A stretch of 64,000 bases of DNA from Ceratotherium simum simum (GCF_000283155.1 NW_004454170.1:16679183-16743182), one strand, 5' to 3'; counted from the first letter of the stretch, positions 35,447-47,345 are shown. The notes: a model not told the origin generated them from the letters alone. Translations and numbers: made by a program.

Positions 35447-37120
35447 GCCTCATGGCAGTGAGGAAGCCAGCCGGGAAGAGAGGTGGAGTCACCCATCCCT
35501 GAGGTGGCCGCCCCTGTGTGGGAGGCAGGTTCTGCAAAGCAAGCGTGAGAGGACAGTGAAGAAAAAAGCCGTTCTGGCAGCCTGTTTTGGAAGCAAAACC
35601 CTTTCCTCCAGATACTATGGGACTGAATTCCATGCATGAGAGGGCTCCCCCGACTTCTAGGACCTGTGGATAAGGGCTGAAGATGAGGGTTGTGTGGGGC
35701 TCTCTCGGGAGAAGAATGGTGGTGTAAGAGTTAACATTGGCTCCTGTCATTCTGGAAATATTCCAGGGTAGTTGGGGAAACATGTGATAAAGGGAAACTG
35801 GAAAATGAGAAAGAGGAAGATAACCAGATCATCTGTTTTGCTTGTTGAACAGTTGACTCTGATCGCATCCTGTTTTCCTAATTCCCAGACTGTCTTGGGC
35901 ACAGAAGGGAGCGGTGGATGTGGAGCCGTTCCGTCCTCCTCACCTGCCTCTGGGCTGCCCGAGGGTCCCTTAGCTTGTACTTCTCAACACCCCCGTGTCC
36001 AGCCCCACAGTCTTGTCAAGGCCAGGGGACCAATGTGATGTTTGCCCCAAATGAGATTTTTATACCTCAAAAACTAGCCTTTGAGCCCCTTCCAAGTCAG
36101 TAGAGAGCCCTGAAAAGAGGCCTTCTTGCTCATGTGAAATTGATCTTGGTGCTCTTGGTGACCTCGTGCAGGTGGCCTCTGACCCTGCATTTGCAGCAGG
36201 GTCCACCTTTGGGCAGGGCCTGCCCAGGGTCTCCTGCTGGGATGTGCCCTCTCTTAGCTCTGTGCTGCCCTTGAACGTGGGGTCCGTGAGGGGAAAGGTG
36301 TGAGGCTCTCTCTCGGTGAGGGGCTAGTCCAGCTCTTATACCCGTCAGTGTGGAACGAGGGAGAAAAGGATGGTAAGAAACAAATCTCCTGGCAGTTCCC
36401 AAAAGTCCTGTTTAAATCAAGCCAATATTTTTTGTGGGTTTGAGAACAGGGAAAAAGAGACACCCCAGGATGGAAGGGGAGCCTCGTGTTTCTTTCCTGT
36501 GGATGGGAGGTGCACTTACTGGGGTGTTAGGAGAAATGGGGCAGGGACCATGATGACCCTTGGACAGACCATAGAAGCTGGGGAGAGAGGCTGCTTGGAA
36601 GAGCAGGACTGGGGGAAAATCAGAACCTGCTTGTCGCCTCAGAGCAAACATTCCATGGTGGGACTTCTGCACGAGCTCAGGCTGGCGAGGTGAATTGACC
36701 AGGCAGCCCCTTTTTGCCCCAGAAAATCAACACTGTTCTCTCTGCACTCTGAGCTCCTCCAGGAGAAAATTATTTAAGTATAACATATTGGTTTTGTGAC
36801 GATTGTCATAGCATATTATTTTTGTTGCTGTTGTGTTGTTGCTATTGTTATTTATTATTGTAACTTCAGTTTGCCTCGACTGGAGAATCTCAACAGGACC
36901 TGGCAGCCTGACTGTCTCCCTCTCTCCACCAGACTCTACCTCTGAACGTGCTGGGAATCTTTTAGCGCCTGTCAGGAACTCCTCACTGTTTAAATATTTA
37001 TTTATTATTGTAACAGGAGCTGGTTTCCTAGGTATGAATGATGTACTCAATCCCTGTTTTCCTGTTTGGGCAGGTTATATTCTTGTAAAATAAAAATAAA
37101 ATCCAAATACGAGATCGTGT
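35447..37120 (+). other. RGS16: RGS16 3'UTR, AU-rich near its end
   Basis: The region from the stop codon to the polyadenylation signals is about 1.65 kb, in line with the long 3'UTR of mammalian RGS16. No other gene signal interrupts it. Near the end it contains AU-rich stretches with ATTTA pentamers (around 36848-36864 and 36991-37014), typical of short-lived inducible messages. Large reverse-strand open frames here are by-products of the GC-rich sequence. Confidence 0.8.
37089..37100 (+). terminator. RGS16: Tandem polyadenylation signals of RGS16
   Basis: Two AATAAA hexamers lie back to back (37089-37094 and 37095-37100). A GT-rich stretch follows (CGTGTCTCC and TTTGTGGTCG, 37116-37140) as expected for a cleavage and polyadenylation site. 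Cleavage is expected about 10-25 bases after the hexamers. Confidence 0.8.
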
Positions 37121-37772
37121 CTCCAAGGGCTTTGTGGTCGGGAAGAGGGAAAGGGAAGTGCTGTGGAGGAACTGACCTCGGGAAATTCCACAGGACAGGT
37201 GGCTGAGCTGTTGCGTCATAGGCAGAGGCACAAGTGAATGACCCATGTTTGCCTGGTTCTAACGGTGGCCACCGTGACCGGTAACTTCCTTTAGCTGATG
37301 ACAGCCCCAGCTTATGCGGGGCTGTTGTGTTGTGTTGATTGGACCGGGCTTGGCTGTTATTTCAGACCCCGTATGCTTTGTCCCCCCGACCCAGCACCAG
37401 CCATTCCCAGTACGGCTTGTAACAGCGGAAGGGGCGCTTCCTCTTGGTCAAGTAGCCATACATTATCAGTTAGGTGGTGACTACAGTGGCATTTTCACTT
37501 TGGCCTATTTTCGATTTGCATTAGTATTCTTTTATGATTTCATATAAATTCAAAGAATTAGTATTTTATGATTTGATAGAAGTCTCTGAGATGAGCTACA
37601 GGAAGCCCCTCTGTCCATGAGGCTGCTCCATTCCAGAGGCTGAGGGAATAAGAGGGTTGAGCTGGGCTTGAAAGAATTTGGGAAGAGGTTCAAAAGGATC
37701 AAATTTGCTCTTCCTCTGCCCATCACCTACTTGTTCTCCTTTCTTATCCTACTCATCCTCATTTTATTTTCT

Positions 37773-37982
37773 TTGTTTGGTTGTTTTTTTTTTTTTTTTT
37801 TGGTGAGGAAGATTGGCCCTGAGCTAACATCTGTGCCTATCTTCCTCTATTTCGTATGTGTGATGCTGCCACAGTATGACTTGGTGAGTGGTGCAGGTCC
37901 GCACCTGGGATCTGAACCTGCGAACCCCAGGCCACTGAAGCACAGCACACAGAACTTACCTGCTGCGCCAGAGGGCCGGCCC
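37773..37982 (-). mobile_element. ERE SINE copy 2, minus strand
   Basis: The element reads in reverse: T-tract, GGTGAGGAAGATTGGCCCTG, then the tRNA-like head ending GGGCCGGCC. The target-site duplication CCTCATTTTATTTTCT (37757-37772) recurs at 37983-37998 with one mismatch. It forms an inverted pair with copy 3, with 44 bases between them. Confidence 0.92.
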
Positions 37983-38026
37983 CCTCATTTTGTTTTCTGA
38001 TTACTACTATTAAAAAATTGTATGTA

Positions 38027-38270
38027 GGGGCCTGCCTGGTGGTGCAAGTGGTTAAGTGCACATGCTCCGCTGCGGCGGCCCGGGGTTCACCGGTTCGGAT
38101 CCCGGGTGTGCACCGATGGACCACTTGTCAAGCCATGCTGTGGCAGCGTCCCATATAAAGTGGAGGAAGATGGGCATGGATGTTAGCCCAGGGCCAGTCT
38201 TCCTCAGCAAAAAAAAGAGGAGGATTGGCAGATGTTAGCTCAGGGCCGATCTTCCTCACCAAAAAAAAAA
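38027..38270 (+). mobile_element. ERE SINE copy 3, plus strand
   Basis: A complete ERE from GGGGCCTGCCTGGTGGTGCA to a ten-base A tail. Imperfect target-site duplications flank it (38012-38026 and about 38265-38279, 13 of 15 matching). The internal GGTTCGGATCCCGGG resembles a Pol III B box. It lies head-to-head with copy 2. Confidence 0.92.
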
Positions 38271-38279
38271 CTGTATGTT

Positions 38280-39779
38280 GCATTATCTGTCTATATATGG
38301 ATCTGGACCTATTATTGACTTTCATTTCTCCCCTATTGCTAGTCTGAGTAAAGTGATAAGATGTCAGGTATTTTGGGTAGAAAACTCCATGGAAGCACAC
38401 TCTAAGCCCAGATCTAAGGGATGGTTCTGTGGGTGACGCCAAGAGGGATTCTAAGTTTAAGGGCCTAGGAAGGAAGATGGGAAGAAACTCTGGGGCAGGC
38501 CCCGATCTCATTTAGTTTTGGTGACAGCTCTGTGAGGTAGGTGTGATCACCCTATAATACAGGTGAGGAACAGAAGCTCCTAGGGGGAGGAGCATGCTCA
38601 GGGCAGCTGGCTAGAGAGAATGGCAGAGATGAGATCTGAACCCAGTTATACCATGGGGGGAGTCTAGTCTGCAAGAGGTGGGTTGGAGGGGTATGATTGA
38701 TGAAAGAAAAGATGGGTACCCAGGGAGGTGGGCAGGAGGGTCAGAAATTAACGTTGTCTTCCTTACTTTCCTTCCATCTTTTTGCTTTCTTACATGCATT
38801 TATCGAGGGCATCCTGTGTGCCTGGCAGAAAACTAGAAGCAGTAACTGTGCTATCAACCACTAGTAGTTGCATTTAATGGCGGGTGGGGATTCTGAGTAA
38901 GTTTAGACAGGACACAAATGTGTACTTTCTGAAGCAACGTGGGTGCCAATAGGAAAAGGTGGGTGTAATCAGTGATTGATAGAGAAATGTACAGGGATGA
39001 TAGACATCCAGTGACTGGGGCTGGTGCTGGCAGGCTCTGCAATTCAGTGAGACCATCCGCAATGTTGTTCCCACCCCCCTAGCCTTCCCTCTTACATACA
39101 GGGTGGTCTTGGAGTCCATGACGTGGCCTGAAGGTGGTAGGTACATGATAGAGGTAAAGAAGAACAACTCTTTGCTGACCTAGACGTCTCCCAGGTGTCA
39201 GGCTGAAAACAGTCCCATACTATAGTGGTTTTCAGAGAGTTTAAGTGACTTCCTGAAGATCACAGCTAGCAATCTCTTTAAACTCAGGAGCTCTGTGCCG
39301 TCCCCCTTCAGGCTTTGACATCGCAGGCACAGTGCTTCCTGAGCAGGCTGCTGAAGGCCTCTTGGCCTGTTCTCTTACTCCTCCCTCACCTGCCCCCTGA
39401 AAACCAATCTCTCACGGTTGCCAGATCCACTCGCTGTTTCAAGTTTCCTTGCTTTTGCATCCTGGACCACATCCCTGCTGTGTCCTCTACTCTCATCGTT
39501 CCTACTCACTGCCTCCTTAATCAGCCAAGGGATGCATCTTTCAGAAGCTGGCTCAAGGGTCTTTCTGGGGAGCCTTCCCTGAGCCTGTGGGTCTGAGGAC
39601 GGATGCCTCTCTTTCATATTACACTGCTGCGGTGCTCGCCCGAGTCAGACCACTTAGCCCCTTGCTATCTGCCTCCCTTTACCACACGGCAAACTCCTGG
39701 GATTAGGCAAATCCTCTTCTCCCACTTTCTACTCCCGGGGCCTAGTGTGTAAGTGTCTAGCACATGGCTCTTGAGTTCA
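38280..39779. other. RGS16-RNASEL spacer, no gene recognised
   Basis: Unique or very diverged sequence with a MIR-like piece near 38517-38640 (GACAGCTCTGTGAGGTAGG). No exon or promoter signal was found. Confidence 0.5.
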
Positions 39780-40560
39780 CGATTAACTTTAAATCCAGCA
39801 GGAGAAAAGTTTAAATTTCCACTTCCAACTTCCTACCAGAATTCTCTCCCTGGCTGTCCCACAGGCTCTTCCTATGTAACATGTTCAAAACCAAGGTCAC
39901 CATCGTCCCCCTCGATACCCACTGTCTTCTATTTCCCTAACCCTGATACTCAGAGACGCTGCTTCCCCTCCCAGGCTCACCAAGACTTCCTTAAAGGAGA
40001 CTGTCATCCTCTCCAATCTGGGCTATAAAACCGCATCCCACCTGGTCTTCTTCCCCCAGCCTCTCCCCCTCCAACTCATTTTCTATGCTGCACCAGTCTT
40101 TATCCATAAAGCACAGATCTGAGCACATCATGGCTGCATTAAAGCCCTTCAGTGGCTCACCTTTGACTACAAGAGAAAGTCCAGATCTTACCACAGCATG
40201 CAAGGCTGGCTCTGATCTGACCAAGTCCCTCTCCTGACTTCTCTCCTGCCCAGATGGCCTTTATGCACCTGCTGTTCTGTCTGCTTGGAATGTCTTCTTC
40301 CTCTTCCTCTTTTTCTTTTTAATTGGGGGTGGGGAGGGAAATGCCTTCCTCAAAATCCGGCAAAAACATCACCTCCTCAGTGAAGCCTTCCCAGACGTCC
40401 ACCACACAGAGTTAATCTGGGACACCCTGTTCCTACCATGATTGCTGTGGCATGGCACTGTAACTGAGCTCTTCACTGTTTTTTTTCTTCGACTAAACTG
40501 ATCTCTTCAAGGTCAGCAGCCATTCTTACTCATCTTGATAAGATGGGGCAGAACAAATCA
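39780..40560 (-). mobile_element. Probable L2 LINE remnant, antisense
   Basis: The reverse-oriented L2 3' signature is present: CATGGCTGCATTAAAGCCCTTCAGTGGCTC, GCACCTGCTGTTCTGTCTGCTTGGAATG and CACCTCCTCAGTGAAGCCTTCCC (40128-40393). A similar short piece lies at 12055-12110, and another at about 60340-60420. Confidence 0.6.
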
Positions 40561-40572
40561 CAGCAAAGCAGC

Positions 40573-40785
40573 TCACAGCCCTTGCTGTGGAGTTGGAATG
40601 TTGGAGTTAGAATCCTGGCTCATTTGCTCTATGACCTTGGGAAGTAATTAAGCCTCTCCAAGGCTTAGTTCCTTCATTTGTAAAATGAGGATAAGAGTGC
40701 ACCCCTCATAGGGAACATTGAATGAAATAAAAGTGTTTGGCACAACATTGATGTCCCAAGAATATTAGCTATTATAATTACCTGG
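40573..40785 (+). mobile_element. MIR SINE
   Basis: GTTAGAATCCTGGCTCATTTG, ATGACCTTGGGAAGTAATTAAGCC, TTTGTAAAATGAGGATAAGAG and a TATTAGCTATTAT end match MIR. Confidence 0.75.
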
Positions 40786-41344
40786 TTCAAGTACTTAGCA
40801 CAAGTACCTTGTACATAGTAGGCATCAGTCAATAACTACTTATCGACTTTTTGAATAGAATGGAAAAACCACGATTCAAAGTCAGGATTCTAAGTCTATT
40901 ATTCAAGTATAGTACAGCTCTTTCAATACTGTATTTCAGCTGATGCTCAGAGCATTCCAGGATTTCAGAGGAGACAATCAAGGGTCGAGCCATTAATCAA
41001 GACAGTACTCACTCAAACCCAGGACAGCTAGGGCTGTTTCCAAATCAGTGCTGTTACTTCCCTGTGACTGTGGCAGCCCCCAGGCCGGTCCCTCACCCTC
41101 TGCTGCCTCCCTGTGGCCATGTCAGGCTATGCAAACTTTTTCCTTGCATTGCTTGACTTTCATATTTTAGGTTTGACTCCTTCCTTTGGATTTATATCCA
41201 AGAGATATAATTTGCAGTTTTGTTTATCAACAGATTTTAATAAAGGTGAAAAATTTTAATAGAACTGAGAATTATTAGCATAATTGCTAAGATAGCCCAC
41301 TGGGTTAAAATAAGATTTCTTTAGTCAACAAGGCTGAAATTAAC

Positions 41345-41641
41345 TTTAAAAATTGATGCTCTTGGCGTGGATGTGGAAAAAACATTTGTGCACTGCTGGT
41401 GGGAATGTAAACTGGTGCAGCCACTATGGAAAACAGTTTGGAGGTTCCTCAAAAAATTAAAAATAGAACTACCATATGATCCAGCAATTCCACTTCTGGG
41501 AATATATCCAAAGGAAATGAAAACACTAACTCGAAAAGATGTCTGCACCCCCAGGTTCACAGCAGCATTATTTACAATAGCCAAGACATGGAAACAACCT
41601 AAGCGTCCATCAACAGATGAATGGATACAGAAGTCGTGGTA
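41345..41641 (+). mobile_element. L1 ORF2 C-terminal fragment
   Basis: Translation shows the L1 ORF2 C-terminal signature [17 protein letters not shown], then [15 protein letters not shown], and ends abruptly at 41641 where a different L1 segment begins. It is a truncated, non-functional copy. Confidence 0.85.
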
Positions 41642-43014
41642 GGAGTGATGTCAGCATCATGGCAGAGTGAGTTATTCCCTTTGTCTCTCCCCTCTAAGTT
41701 ATAACCAGACATCCATTGACCAGAAGAGGACTCCCTACACAGCACCATAGGACCCCTAAGAGATCCATGCATCTGTACATCTGAAGGTGGGTGGCCTGGA
41801 CCTCCAGGAGGCAGTGGAACTGGGGGAGCAGCCCCTGCCCATTCCCCAGCAGTGGCGATCCAAGGTGCCAATCTTCATACCGGCGCGTGCCTCCAAACAA
41901 AGGCTGCAGGGGCAGACAGGCACTCGGGGCTTAGCCCCTGCCCACCTGGTGGGTGGCACACATGCCCTGAGGGTTCAGGACATGGAACAGAGACGATGAC
42001 CCTCCCTTTCCCCCAGCAGCGGCCCGATCTTTCCAACAGTGGGGACAGTATACAAAACTCGGATCTTCTCAGCAGGGGCGGGGTTCCCTGACCAGAGTTT
42101 TCAAAACACACCAGCTCGCACCAGAGACCTGGCCGAGCAAGCAGCAATGACAATTACTCTCTGCTCAGCCTCTGTCATCCTCAAGTGGTGGCAGGTGGAA
42201 CCTGTGACCAGAGGCTTCAGGAACCACAGCAGAACTGGTGACCTAGGCTCTATTGGTGGCACTCCCACCACTGGCTCTACCAGGACTTGTATGGCCTGCA
42301 TACAAGTCCCCGGGTCATTGGACCCCTGGCAGCGACAGCGACACCTGTGAACTCAGTGCACCTGGCAGTGAGCACCCCCAAACAGCTCAGAAGCAGCAGC
42401 ACAGGTGGTACATGCGGCAGCAGCATCCAAGCCTGTGGAGAGCCGGTGGGAGAACATAGGACCCAGGTGACCCTGGAGGCAGCAGAAGTGCTCTCAGCCT
42501 GGTGACACTGGTGGTGACACATGAGACTTCAGTGACATTGCAAGCAACAAGAAAAATCTCAAATAAGCAATCTAACACTACACCTAAAAGAACTAGAAAA
42601 AGAAAAACAAAGCCAAAGGTCAGTAGAAGGAAGGAAATAATGAAAATTAGCATGGAAATTAAAGAATAGAGACTAAAAAATAAAAATAGAAAGGATTGAT
42701 GAAACTATGAGCTGGCTCTTTGAAGAGATAAAATTGACAAACGCTTAGCTAGACTCACTAAGAAAAAAAAAGAGAAGGCTCAAGTAAATAAAATCATAAA
42801 CGAAATAGGAGAAATTACAATAGCTACCACAGAAATACAAAGGAATATAAGAGAATACTATGACAAGCTATATACCAACAAATTGGATAACCTAGAAGAA
42901 ATGGATAAATTCTTAGAATCATACAATCTCCCAAAACTGAATCAAGAAAAAATAGAGAATCTGAATAGACCAATCACAAGTAGAGAGATTGAAACAGTAA
43001 TGAAAAACCTCCCA

Positions 43015-43310
43015 GGGGCCAGCCGCGTGGCTTAGCGTTTAAGTACGCGCGCTCTGCTACTGGCGGCACGGGTTCGGATCCTGGGCTCGCACCGATGCAC
43101 CGCTTCTCCGGCCATGCTGAGGCCGCATCCCACATACAGCAACTAGAAGGATGTGCAACTATGACATACAAATATCTACTGGGGCTTTGGGGGAGAAAAA
43201 AGGAGGAGGATTGGCAATAGATGTTAGCTCAGAGCCAGTCTTCCTCAGCAAAAAGTGGAGGATTAGCACGGATGTTAGCTCAGGGCTGATCTTCCTCACA
43301 CACACACAAA
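43015..43310 (+). mobile_element. ERE SINE copy 4 (longer subtype) nested in L1
   Basis: The copy carries an extra internal stretch (AGAAGGATGTGCAACTATGACATACA...) not seen in copies 1, 3 and 6, so it belongs to a longer ERE subtype also represented by copy 8. A perfect 12-base target-site duplication, AAAAACCTCCCA, flanks it (43003-43014 and 43311-43322). It interrupts L1 ORF2 sequence. Confidence 0.92.
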
Positions 43311-43603
43311 AAAAACCTCCCAAAAAACAAAAGTCCAGATATTTTCTCTGGTGTATTCTACCAAACATTCAAAGAAGATTTAATACCTACCCTTCTCAAA
43401 CTCTTCCAAAAAATTGAATGAGATGGGACACTTCCCAACTCATTTTATAAGGCCAACATTACCCTGATACAAAAACCAGTCAAGGACGACATGAAAAGGA
43501 AAATTACAGGCCAATGTTGCTGATGAACGTAGACACAAAAATTGTCAACAAAATATTAGTAAATTGAATACAATACATTAAAAAGATTATACACCATAAT
43601 CAA

Positions 43604-44071
43604 GTGGGATTTATTCCAGGGTTGCAGGAGTGGTTCAACATCCACAAATCAATCAATGTGATACATCATATTAACAAAATGAAGAATAAAAAACACTTGA
43701 TCATCTCAATAGATGTGGAGAAAGCATTTGACAAGATCCAACATCCATTTATGATAAAAACTCTCAATAAAATGCATATAGAAGGAAAGTATTTCAACAT
43801 AATAAAGGCCATATATGACAAACCCACAGCCAATATCATACTCAGTGGTGAAAAACTGAAAGCTATTCCTTTGAGAACAGGAACAAGACAAGGGTGCCCA
43901 CTCTTGCTACTCTTATTCAACATAGTATTGGAAATCTTAGCCAGAGCAATTAGGCAAGAAAAAAAAATTAAAGGAATCCAAATTGGAAAGGAAGAAGTAA
44001 AACTGTCACTATTTGCAGATAACATGATTCTATATATAGAAAACCCTAAAGAATCCACCAAAAACTATTAG
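43604..44071 (+). pseudogene. L1 ORF2 reverse-transcriptase fragment (degenerate)
   Basis: An open frame of 155 residues shows the L1 reverse-transcriptase blocks: [23 protein letters not shown] near residue 21, [10 protein letters not shown] around residue 91, and the palm motif near residue 137. The palm motif reads FADN (44012-44023) where active L1 has FADD, so a metal-binding aspartate is lost. Upstream and downstream ORF2 sequence is out of frame. This is a dead retrotransposon remnant and not a host gene. Confidence 0.9.
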
Positions 44072-45400
44072 AAATAATTAACGAACACAGTAAAGTTCCA
44101 GGGTATTAAATCGACATACAAAAATCAGTGACATTTCTATACACTAACAACGAACTAGCAGAAAGAGAAATCAAGAATACAATCTCAATTATAATCACAA
44201 CAACAAAAAATAAAATACCTAGGAATAAATTTAACCGAGGAGGTGAAAGACCCATACACTGAAAGAAGTTGAAGAAGACACAAAGAAATGGAAAGATATT
44301 CCATGATCATGGATTGGAAGAATTAACATAATTAAAATGTCCATACTTCCTAAAGCAATCTACAGATTCAATGCAATCCTAATCAGAACCCCAACAACAT
44401 TCTTCACGGAAATAGAACAAAGAATCCTAAAATTTGTATGGAAGAAACGAAAGACCCCAAATAGCCAAAGCCATCCTGAGAAAAAAGAACAAAGCTGGCT
44501 TCATCATGCTCCCGGATTTCAAAATATACTGCAAAGCTATAGTAATCAAAACAGCATGGTACTGGCACAAAAACAGACACACAGACCAACAAAACAGAAT
44601 TGAGAGCCCAGAAATAAACCCACACATCTATGGACATCGAATTTTCGACATGGGAGCCAAGATCATACAATGGAGAAAGGAAAGTCTCTTCAATAATGGT
44701 GTTGGGAGAACTAGACAGCCACATGCAAAAGTATGAAAGTAGACTATTGTCTTACACCATACACAAAAATTAACTCAAAATGGACTAAAGACTTGAATGT
44801 AAGACTTGAAACCATAAAACTTCTAGAAGAAAACATAGGCAGTATGCTCTTTGACATAGGTCTTAGCAGTATCTTTTTGAATACCATGTCTGCTCAGGCA
44901 AGGGAAATAAAAGAAAAGAATGGAAACAAATGGGACTATATCAAACTGAAAAGCTTCTTCACGGCAAAGGAAACCATCAACAAAATGAAAAGACAACTCA
45001 TCAACTGGAAGAAAATATTTGCAAATCATATATCTGACAAGGGGTTAATTTCCAAAATATATTAAGAACTCATACAACTCAATAGCAAAAAAACTAACAA
45101 CCTGATCAAACAATGGATAGAGGATATGAACAGACATTTTTTCCAAAGAAGATATACAGATGGCCAACAGACACATGAAAAGATGTTCAACATCACTAAT
45201 CGTTAGAGAAATGCAAATCAAAACTACAATGAGTTATCACCTCACGGATGTCAGAATGGCTATTATTAAAAAGACAAGAAAGAACAAGTGCTGGAGAGGA
45301 TCTGGAGAAAAGGGAACCCTCATACACTGCTGGTGGGAATGTAAACTGATGCAGCCACTATGGAAAACAGTATGGAAATTTCTCATAAAATTAAAAATAG

Positions 45401-45597
45401 GGCTGACTCCATGACCTAGTGGTCAAGTTTGGCATGCTCCACGTCAGTGGCCCAGGTTCAGTTCCCAGGTGCAGACATAACACCACTCATTGGTGGCCAT
45501 TCTGTGCTGTCAACCCACAAACAAAATAGAGGAAGATTGGCAACAGATGGTAGCTCAGGGCGAATCTTCCTCACCAAAAAAATAAATTAATTAATTA
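45401..45597 (+). mobile_element. ERE-related SINE copy 5 nested in L1
   Basis: A diverged, shorter ERE-type element starting GGCTGACTCCATGACCTAGTG and ending CTTCCTCACC plus A-rich and (AATT)n sequence. The host L1 string ATTAAAAATAG is duplicated on both sides (45390-45400 and 45598-45608), proving insertion into L1. Confidence 0.88.
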
Positions 45598-46145
45598 ATT
45601 AAAAATAGACGTACCATATAATCCAACTATTCCACTTCTGGGTATTTATCTCTAGAACATGAAAACATTAATTCAAAAAGATATATGTAGCCCTATGTTC
45701 ATCACAGCATTATTCACAATAGCCAAGACTTGGAAGCAACCCAAGTGCCCATCAACAGATAAATGGATAAAGAAGATATGGTATCTATAAACAATGGAAT
45801 ACTACTCAGCCATAAAAAAAAGACAAAATCGTGCCATTTGTGACAACATAGATGGACCTTGAGGGTATTATGTTAAGTGAAATAAGCCAGACAGAGAAAG
45901 ACAAACACTGTATGATTTCACTCATATGAGGAAGATAAACACATAGATAAGGAGAATAGATTGGTGGTTACCAGAGAGGAAAGAGGAGTAGGGGAGGGTG
46001 AAAGACGTAAAAGGGCACATGTATATGGTGACAGATAAAAACTAGACTCTTGATGGTGACCATGATGCAGTATATACAGAAACTGAAATATAATAATATA
46101 TACCTGAAATTTACATGTTATAAGCCAATGAGACCTGAATAAAAT

Positions 46146-46745
46146 AATTTTTTAAAAGTCACAATATATATATATTTATTAATAGTGGAATATGATTGAG
46201 CCATAAAAAATGAGGAAATACTACCATTTGGGACAACATGAGTGGACCTTGAAGGCATTATGCTAAGTGAAATAAGTCAGACAGAGAAAGAAATACTGTA
46301 TGATCTCACTTATATGTGGAATCCAATAAAAAACAAAAAAACACCACAAAACTCATAGAAAAAGAGATCAGATTTGTGGTTACCAGAGGCATGGTGGGGG
46401 GTGGGGAGGGGGAATTGGAGGAAGGTTGCCAAAAGGTACAAACCTCCAGTTATAAGATAAATAAGTAGTAGGGATGTAATGTACAACATGATGACTATAA
46501 CTAACACTGCTGTAAGATGTACAGGAAAGTTGTTAAGAGAGTAGATTCTGAGAGTTCTCAACACAAGGAGAAATATATTTTTTTCTTTTTCTTGTATCTG
46601 TATGAGATGATGGATGTTAACTAAACCTCCTGTGGCAATTATTTCACAATATATGTAAATCATACTATCATGTCGTATGTCTTAAACTTATACAGTGATG
46701 TATGCCAACTATTTCTCAATAAAACTGGAAAAAAATGAAAAAACA
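46146..46745 (+). mobile_element. Second L1 3'-end fragment
   Basis: A second copy of the L1 3' region (CATTATGCTAAGTGAAATAAG, ACTGTATGATCTCACTTATATG, then a G-rich 3'UTR tract near 46390 and a terminal AATAAAACTGGAAAAAAATGAAAAAA) directly follows the previous 3' end. It is older and more diverged. Confidence 0.8.
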
Positions 46746-47149
46746 TTGAAGATCTTAGGTAGAGAGAAAAAGGTGTTCAGGGCATATTGAGTGCTGATCT
46801 CAGGGTAATTCACTGTCACTAAGTCTTTTAAATTGGTCCAGCTATTCAAATTGCTTTGTGAAGACAAGAAAGATTAGAAATTTAAATAACTGAGGAATGA
46901 TCCCAAGGGTAAGGGATGTAATGCAGTTAGGTGCTAGATAACGGAGTCTGAGTCTCCATTATTTAGAAATGTGTCTCTTCGTTTATAATCCCCATCCTGA
47001 TGATTTCAACCCTCCTTATTCTAGTTTATTATTCTCTGTAGGATTTTCACCATAAAATATGACATGTACAATTTACTCGTTTCTCCAACAAGAATGAGGG
47101 CAGGCATCTTTCTCTGTGTTTTTCAGTGACGTAGCCCAAATCCTTGAAA

Positions 47150-47345
47150 CAAAAGGCAAGTTAATCACTTTGTGCCTCAGTTTCCTCATCTGTACAATGG
47201 GGTCAAAAATAGTACCCATCTCACAAGGATTAGACTATATGATTTAATATATACACGCAAAGGGCTCAGAACAGTTCCTGGAACATACTAAAGAGCTACA
47301 TAAATATTTGCTATCATCATTCTTATTACTATTATTATTAGTTCA
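47150..47345 (+). mobile_element. MIR SINE
   Basis: TTTGTGCCTCAGTTTCCTCATCTGTACAATGGGG, GGCTCAGAACAGTTCCTGG and ATATTTGCTATCATCATTC are MIR core and 3' end, followed by (TTA)n. Confidence 0.75.

Larger units (their letters stand above)
41642..46145 (+). mobile_element. L1 element with 5'UTR-like start and internal deletion, hosting two ERE
   Basis: GAGTGATGTCAGCATCATGG at 41644 and the following GC-rich 0.9 kb look like an L1 5'UTR. At about 42540 the sequence switches to mid-ORF2 sequence, with ORF1 and the endonuclease part absent. ORF2-like sequence with many frame breaks then runs on. The 3' end is at about 46140 (ACCTGAATAAAATAATTTTTTAAAA). ERE copies 4 and 5 interrupt it. It may be one deleted L1 or two adjacent L1s; alignment to a consensus would decide. 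Confidence 0.7.

Noticed and set aside
35076..35783. A 235-codon minus-strand open frame over RGS16 exon 5
   Set aside because: It mirrors the GC-rich coding exon, has no domain and no splice or promoter support.
43604..45414. Protein-coding genes in the 43.6-45.4 kb frames
   Set aside because: All are L1 ORF2 pieces with frameshifts and an altered active-site motif.
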